Source: Clostridia bacterium
Lineage (GTDB): Bacteria; Bacillota; Clostridia; Oscillospirales; CAG-272
Reading direction: 5' to 3'
DNA: 7,836 nt
Assembly: GCA_017504335.1 (NCBI GenBank)
Contig: JAFVRI010000088.1
Coordinates: 1 to 7,836, forward strand
Each line of letters opens with the position of its first letter. Position 1 is the stretch's first letter. The position numbers and the translations under genes were made by a program. The notes beneath the pieces are model-generated. The model saw only the letters and a list, made by a program, of their open reading frames with translations, was not told the origin of the DNA and searched no databases. Positions 1 to 4,660 of the stretch are shown here, piece after piece.

Positions 1-129
1 TACAACCCCCTGACCGAGCCCGCAACCATCACTGTTGACGCTGAGAAGGCTCAGAACTGGATCAAGAACGGTGCACAGCCCACTGACACCGTTAAGGCTC
101 TGCTGAAGAAGTCCAACATTGTTGACTAA
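1..129 (+). CDS. rpsP: 30S ribosomal protein S16, 3' end (partial)
   Basis: The first base opens a reading frame of 42 codons ending in TAA at 127-129. The frame begins YNPLTEPATITVDAEKAQNW and continues with IKNGAQPTDTVKALLKKSNI. This is the conserved C-terminal half of bacterial ribosomal protein S16, a small-subunit protein that binds 16S rRNA and helps assembly of the 30S body. The pattern YNP, then a short linker, then a helix carrying W-I-x-x-G-A-x-P-T-D-T-V, is diagnostic of the family. The N-terminal half, about 40 residues in typical S16 proteins, lies before the window. The khpA start follows 17 bases after the stop, so the two are almost certainly co-transcribed, as in most Bacillota. 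Nothing looks broken; only the window edge truncates it. Confidence 0.95.
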   Translation, partial: YNPLTEPATITVDAEKAQNWIKNGAQPTDTVKALLKKSNIVD

Positions 130-146
130 TGCAACGGTGACTTCAA

Positions 147-383
147 ATGACCGATTTAAGAGAAACCTTATGCGGCATTGCCAAAGCCATTGTTGACAGC
201 CCTGACGAGGTTTTCGTAAAAGAAACCGTAAACGGCAAAAAGGTGGATTTGGTATTGAGCGTGGCAGAAGATGACATGGGTATGGTCATTGGTAAGCACG
301 GAAAAATTGCAAAAGCCATCCGTACTGTTATGAGAGCAGCCGCTTCCATGGACGGTAGAGAGGTAAATGTAGAAATTCGCTGA
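147..383 (+). CDS. khpA: KhpA, small KH-domain RNA-binding protein (YlqC family)
   Basis: This 78-residue protein is a single KH domain and matches the usual KhpA/YlqC length. The nucleic-acid-binding GxxG loop is G49-K50-H51-G52, within GMVIGKHGKIAKAIRTVMRA. The start is ATG at 147 with a modest ribosome binding site GGTGA at 136-140, 17 bases behind the rpsP stop. In Bacillota, KhpA pairs with KhpB (Jag/EloR) to form a cytosolic RNA-binding complex linked to cell division and elongation and to sRNA and mRNA binding. That role comes from the family, not from this sequence. Its position directly after rpsP is the classic one. The usual following genes rimM and trmD are absent here; a strong hairpin and an unrelated gene follow instead. 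Confidence 0.93.
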   Translation: MTDLRETLCGIAKAIVDSPDEVFVKETVNGKKVDLVLSVAEDDMGMVIGKHGKIAKAIRTVMRAAASMDGREVNVEIR

Positions 384-391
384 ATACCCGT

Positions 392-435
392 AAAACAAGA
401 AGCCCATGTATGAAATGGGCTTCTTGTTTTCTATT
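392..435 (+). terminator. Intrinsic terminator after rpsP-khpA
   Basis: The arm AAAACAAGAAGCCCA (392-406) pairs perfectly with TGGGCTTCTTGTTTT (416-430). One more T-A pair (407/415) makes 16 bp with a 7-base loop. The U-rich part is the end of the right arm plus CTATTT. It lies nine bases after the khpA stop and should end the S16 operon transcript. The A-rich left arm means it could also act on the opposite strand. Confidence 0.85.
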
Positions 436-441
436 TAACGT

Positions 442-448
442 AAGGAGG
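442..448 (+). promoter_or_regulatory. Ribosome binding site that fixes a TTG start
   Basis: AAGGAGG sits ten bases before the TTG at 459. No ATG lies at a suitable distance; the next in-frame ATG is 27 codons in. This site is the main reason for choosing TTG as the start of the 151-residue protein. Confidence 0.7.
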
Positions 449-458
449 ATTTCACGTT

Positions 459-914
459 TTGTCAACAAAAACGCACATTGAAATCGCAAATGACTGTCGC
501 TCTCTTTGTAAGCTTCTCAGCAATGACATCAATCGATTGATGATCAAATTCCCCATTTCCATTCAAAACGGACTTTGGGATGTTTCCTTTCACGTATCGG
601 ATGATCTATCCGAGTCTATGGAGCATTTTACATTCGATCTGATCTCCTACACCGATCGCTTCGATCCATATATCGAACAGCTTTCCTTATGGATGCAAGC
701 CCAAGAGTGTGCTTCTATTCTGTGTGCTTGCGATCAAATGCTTCTTGAATACAAAAACTTTCGAGGTAAAATCGCAAACTACTTGGAGCTTTATCATTCG
801 TTGCGAAGCAACCTGCAACAAAATCTCGTATCCATTTATCATTCCATCCGTGAGCTTGTTGTAAAAAACGAATATTTCAACAATCGAATCCGTGAAATTT
901 TCGCCTTGGAATAA
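459..914 (+). CDS. Protein of unknown function, 151 residues, mostly helical
   Basis: I do not recognise this family. The frame starts at TTG (459), placed by a strong AAGGAGG ten bases upstream, and ends with TAA at 912-914. There is no signal peptide and no obvious membrane segment, so it is probably cytosolic. The sequence looks largely helical, especially after residue 70, with a heptad-like C-terminal part (SLWMQAQECASILCACDQML, then repeated Leu/Ile/Tyr spacing through LELYHSLRSNLQQNLVSIYH). Five cysteines (13, 17, 84, 89, 91) fall in two groups, CxxxC and CxxxxCxC, which might bind metal or be chance. The gene lies between the khpA terminator and a convergent glycosyltransferase gene that ends 15 bases away. 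I see no clear promoter of its own, so readthrough from rpsP-khpA may supply its transcript. It is likely a real gene given its length, its ribosome binding site and the lack of any better frame. Confidence 0.7.
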   Translation: MSTKTHIEIANDCRSLCKLLSNDINRLMIKFPISIQNGLWDVSFHVSDDLSESMEHFTFDLISYTDRFDPYIEQLSLWMQAQECASILCACDQMLLEYKNFRGKIANYLELYHSLRSNLQQNLVSIYHSIRELVVKNEYFNNRIREIFALE

Positions 915-929
915 GCTTACTTTCCTGCG

Positions 930-2063
930 TTATCCTCGCGATCGATACCCTTTGCTTAACAACAGAGCGTCATACAGTGCTTCGGTCTCCTCTGTCATTC
1001 TTTGAGCATTCAATTCTTGCTCAAACCTCCGCCGAGCCCCCTTGGATAAACGCAAATAAAGAAGTGGATCCCCAGCAATGGATTCAATTCGTTCGGCAAG
1101 GATCTCGTGTTGATCCATCGGAAACAGAAACCCATTTTCACCGTCTCGGATCATATACGGATTTCCTCCGAAGTTGCTGGCAACAGCCGGTATTCCCAAG
1201 CTCATTCCCTCCGACAAAGCAAGAGAGGAGGTCTCTGTTCCGACCGAGCAGTTCACCTGTATCTGTGTGATATTCCATAAGGGTGCTACATCACATGCAA
1301 ACCCGGTAAAAAGCGTGTATTCCTTAATTCCCATCCGTCCGGCTTCCTTTTTCAAGGCATCTGCCATGCTTCCGTCACCAACGATCAGAAAACGAAAGTT
1401 CGGATTCTTTTTTATAAGCAGGCTTGCCGCTCGGAGAAAGCAAGCATGTCCCTTGTAGGCTTCCAACCGAGCAAACATCCCTACAACGATTGCATGATTG
1501 GGAATACCCAGTCTTTCTCTTGTTTTCCTTTTTTCCTCTTCTCCCATGGGAAAAATGGCTTCTGCACCGTTGATGATCACGCGAATCCGATGCGGATCGC
1601 CCCCCATTTCCAAAAGATTTTGCTTGGCAGCATCCGCAACCGCAATGGTTTGATCAGAAAGCATACGCATTCCCCACCCGAGAAAATATTTTCCAGGAAA
1701 TCTTGTTTGCCATTTTCGAGGCGGAAAAGCGCAATGTCGGGTATCCACTAAGACAGGAACATGGCACAAACGGGCAGCAATTCTGCACGAAAGACATCCG
1801 TGACAGTTCACAAGCTCCGGGCGAATCCTTTTTAAAACAGCAATCCATTTCGGAATACTCCTTCCTTCAAAGGATCGGTCATAGCAGGCATCGATCTCGA
1901 TCACATCAATCGCCAATCGTTCGAATCGTTCCTTTAATTGACTCCCCTTCGGAAGTACGATTGTCACTTCATATTTCGATCGATCCAGATACGCGCAACG
2001 GGTCGCAAGCAAAATTCCCGCCCCTCCTATATTGGTATCGGTGAGTGCCTCCAATATTTTCAT
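930..2063 (-). CDS. GT4-family glycosyltransferase (GT-B fold)
   Basis: This 377-residue protein has the two Rossmann-like domains of a GT-B retaining glycosyltransferase. The N-terminal domain carries the glycine-rich acceptor-side loop NIGGAG (11-16). The C-terminal donor-binding domain starts near residue 190 with GMFARLEAYKGH, giving the conserved R199 and K204. It then has FLIVGDG (225-231) and the EX7E motif E277-TSSLALS-E285, followed by GIPAVASNFGG (290-300). This is the Glycos_transf_1/RfaG group, which moves a nucleotide-activated sugar onto a lipid, glycan or small molecule. Sugar and acceptor cannot be told from sequence. No signal peptide or membrane helix is seen, so it acts at the cytosolic side. 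ATG at 2063 has GGGAG at the right distance. It stands alone after the S24-regulator terminator and has its own extended -10 promoter. No other polysaccharide genes lie nearby. Confidence 0.88.
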   Translation of the reverse strand: MKILEALTDTNIGGAGILLATRCAYLDRSKYEVTIVLPKGSQLKERFERLAIDVIEIDACYDRSFEGRSIPKWIAVLKRIRPELVNCHGCLSCRIAARLCHVPVLVDTRHCAFPPRKWQTRFPGKYFLGWGMRMLSDQTIAVADAAKQNLLEMGGDPHRIRVIINGAEAIFPMGEEEKRKTRERLGIPNHAIVVGMFARLEAYKGHACFLRAASLLIKKNPNFRFLIVGDGSMADALKKEAGRMGIKEYTLFTGFACDVAPLWNITQIQVNCSVGTETSSLALSEGMSLGIPAVASNFGGNPYMIRDGENGFLFPMDQHEILAERIESIAGDPLLYLRLSKGARRRFEQELNAQRMTEETEALYDALLLSKGYRSRG

Positions 2064-2083
2064 AAAACTCCCTTTTATTTTTT

Positions 2084-2092
2084 ATTATACCA
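2084..2092 (-). promoter_or_regulatory. Extended -10 promoter of the glycosyltransferase gene
   Basis: On the minus strand TGG-TATAAT forms an extended -10 (TGn) about 20 bases before the start codon, giving a short leader that just holds the GGGAG ribosome binding site. The -35 position falls inside the upstream terminator stem and shows no good TTGACA match, consistent with an extended -10 promoter. Confidence 0.55.
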
Positions 2093-2100
2093 TCTGAGAC

Positions 2101-2138
2101 AAAAAAAATTCCTTGCAATACCACTTGCAAGGAATTTT
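2101..2138 (-). terminator. Intrinsic terminator of the S24 regulator gene
   Basis: AAAATTCCTTGCAA (2105-2118) and TTGCAAGGAATTTT (2125-2138) form a perfect 14-bp stem with a 6-base loop. On the minus strand eight Ts run through the end of the stem and beyond (2108 down to 2101). It begins three bases after the regulator's stop codon. Confidence 0.9.
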
Positions 2139-2141
2139 AAT

Positions 2142-2969
2142 TTATTTCTTTTTCAGCTTTCCAACCACACGTCCGCAGCAAACTGCCTCGGCATATTCCT
2201 TCAGAAGAATATTTCCGTATTCGGGATTGAGCGAAATCAGGCAATCTCCGCCATATTTTTTGAAATATCCGTTCCCATCCAAAATAAATACGCCAAACTC
2301 ACCGACCTCTACCGAGTCGCAATCCTGCACCAACACCACATCACCGTCGTGATATTTTGGCTCCATACTGTTTCCGCTGATTCTCAGAGCAAAGTCTGCA
2401 GCCCTTGTTTTTTCTCCATCAGGCACAAGGATTTCATCGGCAGTGCTGTCATCCAAATAAACACCGGGACCCGCGGATACAGGCAGATTATACAGCAACA
2501 GAGTACGCTTTCCGATTCCGTTTGCATGGGTAATGGCGGTAGGTGTGGGAAGAATCTTTGTTTCCCGTCCGCGAACCGATTTTTTCGTAAACTCTGCTGT
2601 TCCCTGTTTTTTCAGCGCAGAGACCGTACCTCTTGCGGAAATTTCCTCTCGTTCCTTCTCCTTGGTAATCACCATTTTGGTTAATTCCTTGGAGTGAGGA
2701 TCCAACATACGATAATCCTCAATCAACTCAATTTCCTCAAAGGTAAGAGTATAATTATTGGTATTTCTGGTCACTCCGCTGACAAGGTAGTCCAAGGAGC
2801 ATTCCAACGCGTCGGCAATAGCGACAATGTTGGAAAGCTTCGGCGAATCACTGATCCCCGCCAGAATTTTGCTGAGCGTTCCCAGAGGAATTCCCGTCAA
2901 TTCGGAAAGACGATCATTGGTGATCTTTTTTTCACTTTTGATTTTTTTAATTCGATCAATATAATCCAT
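2142..2969 (-). CDS. XRE-type HTH repressor with S24 (LexA-like) self-cleavage domain
   Basis: This 275-residue regulator has an N-terminal XRE/Cro helix-turn-helix (about residues 5-63; recognition region near LSELTGIPLGTLSKILAG). A charged linker of the kind common in clostridial regulators follows (EEIELIEDYRMLDPHSKEL, 78-96), then a peptidase S24 domain from about 160. The catalytic Ser-Lys pair is S201 in GNSMEP and K237 in YFKKY. The probable scissile bond is A166-G167 in PVSAGPG, 35 residues before the serine, as in LexA (A84/S119). Such proteins bind DNA as dimers and inactivate themselves when RecA filaments or another trigger promotes cleavage. It is not LexA itself: the DNA-binding domain is XRE-type and the nearby operator differs from the Bacillota SOS box. 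ATG at 2969 follows AGGAG (2975-2979). A strong promoter flanked by two operator-like sites suggests autoregulation. Alternatives are a phage-type CI repressor remnant or a stress regulator. Confidence 0.92.
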   Translation of the reverse strand: MDYIDRIKKIKSEKKITNDRLSELTGIPLGTLSKILAGISDSPKLSNIVAIADALECSLDYLVSGVTRNTNNYTLTFEEIELIEDYRMLDPHSKELTKMVITKEKEREEISARGTVSALKKQGTAEFTKKSVRGRETKILPTPTAITHANGIGKRTLLLYNLPVSAGPGVYLDDSTADEILVPDGEKTRAADFALRISGNSMEPKYHDGDVVLVQDCDSVEVGEFGVFILDGNGYFKKYGGDCLISLNPEYGNILLKEYAEAVCCGRVVGKLKKK

Positions 2970-2980
2970 ACGCCACTCCT

Positions 2981-2996
2981 GTTCCGTTTATGGAAC
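2981..2996. promoter_or_regulatory. Operator-like inverted repeat O1 (over the start of transcription)
   Basis: GTTCCGTTTATGGAAC has perfect 5-bp arms (GTTCC/GGAAC) around a 6-base centre. It begins one base past the -10 box and covers the expected transcription start of the S24 regulator gene, so bound protein would block initiation. A near-copy (O2) lies 64 bp upstream, in the opposite orientation. Confidence 0.6.
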
Positions 2997-2997
2997 A

Positions 2998-3026
2998 ATT
3001 ATACCATACTTTTCTCGGTTTGTAAA
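2998..3026 (-). promoter_or_regulatory. Sigma-A promoter of the S24 regulator gene
   Basis: On the minus strand, TTTACA (3021-3026), a 17-base spacer and TATAAT (2998-3003) form a near-consensus promoter with an extended TGG before the -10. The 29-base promoter lies between the two operator-like elements. Confidence 0.85.
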
Positions 3027-3044
3027 GGGCTTTTTAAAATTATT

Positions 3045-3060
3045 TTTCCATAAACGAAAT
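3045..3060. promoter_or_regulatory. Operator-like element O2 (upstream of -35)
   Basis: TTTCCATAAACGAAAT matches the reverse complement of O1 at 13 of 16 positions and includes the shared core TTCCATAAACG. It lies 18 bases upstream of the -35 of the S24 regulator promoter and ends seven bases before the spoIIP stop. Its arms are less symmetrical than those of O1, so it is probably the weaker site. Confidence 0.5.
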
Positions 3061-3066
3061 ATTTTT

Positions 3067-4332
3067 TCACAATGCGGGGGCTATCGTGATCAATGCCATG
3101 GCAAATTTCTCCGCTGCCCGTTTTGCCTCTTCTAAGCTATTGCCGCTTGCTCCCATTTCCACAAGCAAGGAATAAGGTGCCAGCTCCTGATTATAGGTCG
3201 AGCCCTTCAAATAAACGGGGCGACATATATTTTCTCCCTCGCGGTTCATTTCCGCTCGGAGCTTCAAGGCAAGCGCAAGATTCTTTTCCCAGTTCGGATA
3301 GCTTCCTCCATTCCAATTGCTCCCGATCACGCACATCATTTGTGCCGTTGGCTCTCCATCCACCAATGTCACCGGGCGAACCAATTCACCTCCGGATTTC
3401 AACACAGAATCCCGATGAAGATCAATCACCAGCCGAATGGAAGGATATTCCTTCAAATACCTGCGAATGGTTTCTTCCGACCGTCTATACGAATCTTTGT
3501 ATTGAGGCTGATCATGCATAACAGTACAGTGTAGCGTGTTCACTCCCGCACGATTGAGCGTCTCTGCCAATACCTGCCCGACCGCCAACACATTTTGGGA
3601 GGGATCCGAGCTTCTTGCCAGATCTTCTCCTCGATCCAAAAAGGAAATGGCTCCGTTTTCGCTATACCCTTCTGTTCCGTGCGTGTGTAAAATCAAAACA
3701 AGCGGATCTGCTCCGCGGTTTACCGAAAGAAGAGTCGGAACATCCTTTAAATTCATGGAAAGAAGCTTTTTCGTATCGGGCTTTAACCCCGTAGCGTTGT
3801 TGATGTAGGCATCTCCAAATTCCGACAAGGACAGATCCATAGGGATGATCGGTGTTTCTCCCTCCGGGACGGCACCATAATCAAAGGCATACAGTGTCTG
3901 AAGCGTCAAGGGCTCCTTCGGATCGGGAATTGGCTCGTCCGTTTCCCAATCAGCCCCTCCCTCATCCTCTTCCCCCTGATCCGGGAAATCCCGATCCGGG
4001 ATAAGAAAGCCTTCTAATACCTCCATCAGAGCAGAGTCCTCTGTCAGTTCCTTGCTTTCGCTGTCTCCACCGGATAAATCTCTGAATTCTGATTCCGTAA
4101 TATAGGCAGCGATGCGTGATACAATCCCATTTGGCAGCCATTCGTATCCCGTTTCGAGCAACGTGAGAAAAAGGATGCTCAAGCATAAAAAGCCCGCAAG
4201 GATCGTAAAAGCAAGGTTCATTCTTCTTTTGGCTTTTCCGCCTTTTTTTCGATGAACAAAAATCGAAAAATCCCCTTGTTCCAGCTGCGGTATCGGATCT
4301 CTCCCCGAGATTCTTTTCTTTTTATCTTCCAT
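3067..4332 (-). CDS. spoIIP: Stage II sporulation protein P (peptidoglycan amidase/endopeptidase)
   Basis: This 421-residue protein matches SpoIIP in length and layout. A short basic cytosolic tail precedes one membrane anchor (about 39-60, NLAFTILAGFLCLSILFLTL). An acidic, proline-rich linker (about 84-140) leads to the extracytoplasmic catalytic domain (about 205-421). Motifs are LILHTHGTEGYSE (213-225, H216/H218/E221), the VG..L...LN...V block (251-264), DLHRD (304-308, H306), RPVYLKGSTYNQELAPYSLL (371-390) and VEMGASGNSLEEA (391-403, E392). In known spore-formers SpoIIP works with SpoIID and SpoIIM in the engulfment machine, removing stem peptides and cutting crosslinks so the mother-cell membrane can move round the forespore. 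ATG at 4332 follows GGAGGAGG. A sigma-E-like promoter lies just upstream. The usual upstream neighbour gpr is absent. No terminator is visible before the S24 regulator gene, so readthrough is possible. Confidence 0.95.
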   Translation of the reverse strand: MEDKKKRISGRDPIPQLEQGDFSIFVHRKKGGKAKRRMNLAFTILAGFLCLSILFLTLLETGYEWLPNGIVSRIAAYITESEFRDLSGGDSESKELTEDSALMEVLEGFLIPDRDFPDQGEEDEGGADWETDEPIPDPKEPLTLQTLYAFDYGAVPEGETPIIPMDLSLSEFGDAYINNATGLKPDTKKLLSMNLKDVPTLLSVNRGADPLVLILHTHGTEGYSENGAISFLDRGEDLARSSDPSQNVLAVGQVLAETLNRAGVNTLHCTVMHDQPQYKDSYRRSEETIRRYLKEYPSIRLVIDLHRDSVLKSGGELVRPVTLVDGEPTAQMMCVIGSNWNGGSYPNWEKNLALALKLRAEMNREGENICRPVYLKGSTYNQELAPYSLLVEMGASGNSLEEAKRAAEKFAMALITIAPAL

Positions 4333-4364
4333 TCTTCTCCTCCTCCATACCGGTATCTCATTTA

Positions 4365-4393
4365 ATCATATGATCCTTTCCGAGCCACTATGC
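4365..4393 (-). promoter_or_regulatory. Candidate sigma-E promoter of spoIIP
   Basis: On the minus strand GCATAGT (4387-4393), 14 bases, then CATATGAT (4365-4372) resembles the B. subtilis sigma-E consensus KMATATT-N14-CATACAHT (6 of 7 and 6 of 8 positions). The predicted leader is about 25 bases and just holds the ribosome binding site. Known spoIIP genes are under sigma-E control. The -10 lies in a 10-bp palindrome (ATCATATGAT). Confidence 0.5.
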
Positions 4394-4504
4394 CTTCCAT
4401 GAGGACTCGATTCGCAAAAATCTCTCGCTTGCTTTCAATTTTTCAATCATTGGCAGATCATCCCTGATTTATCATATATTATCATTCCTTTGTTTCTGTA
4501 AATT

Positions 4505-4536
4505 TTGCACAACTAAAAACATTTTATATTGTGCAA
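4505..4536. repeat. Inverted repeat TTGCACAA-N16-TTGTGCAA upstream of the oppA promoter
   Basis: TTGCACAA (4505-4512) and TTGTGCAA (4529-4536) are exact reverse complements separated by 16 A/T-rich bases, and each half is itself close to palindromic (TTG-NN-CAA). The repeat ends 34 bases before the -35 of the peptide-binding lipoprotein gene, so a regulator site is possible. In the 328-base gap 4333-4660 I otherwise see only the spoIIP and oppA promoters and ribosome binding sites; 4394-4504 holds nothing I can name. Confidence 0.35.
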
Positions 4537-4570
4537 TCAACCAAAACTCAAATTCTTTGCTCGAATAACA

Positions 4571-4599
4571 TTGATTTTACTTAAGAAAAATGATATAAT
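4571..4599 (+). promoter_or_regulatory. Sigma-A promoter of the peptide-binding lipoprotein gene
   Basis: TTGATT (4571-4576), a 17-base spacer and TATAAT (4594-4599) with an extended TGA before the -10 form a strong promoter. The leader is roughly 55 bases and ends with AGGAGG at 4644-4649. Confidence 0.8.
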
Positions 4600-4660
4600 G
4601 ATGTGAGTAAAAAATCAAGTATTGTTTCTTGTTACAATTCTTTAGGAGGTATTCCCTGCA

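Noticed and set aside
915..929. A shared terminator between the convergent 151-residue protein gene and the glycosyltransferase gene
   Set aside because: The 15-base gap and its flanks contain no convincing hairpin with a T-run on either strand.
1938..2684. A 248-codon open frame on the plus strand
   Set aside because: It spans the glycosyltransferase N-terminus, a terminator and the S24 domain in antisense. The sense products have intact catalytic motifs, and this frame has no ribosome binding site or recognisable domain.
2142..2969. Calling the S24 regulator gene lexA
   Set aside because: The N-terminus is an XRE/Cro HTH, not the LexA winged helix, and the adjacent palindrome differs from the Bacillota SOS box; only the C-terminal protease domain is LexA-like.
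3975..4005. Repeated TCCGGGA/TCCCG words within spoIIP
   Set aside because: They fall in the low-complexity acidic and proline-rich linker and encode a repeated I-P-D/D-F-P-D pattern; this is more likely coding than regulatory.
4621..4638. Short inverted repeat ATTGT...ACAAT in the leader of the peptide-binding lipoprotein gene
   Set aside because: Only five pairs, all but one A-T, with no link to the ribosome binding site; not distinguishable from chance.
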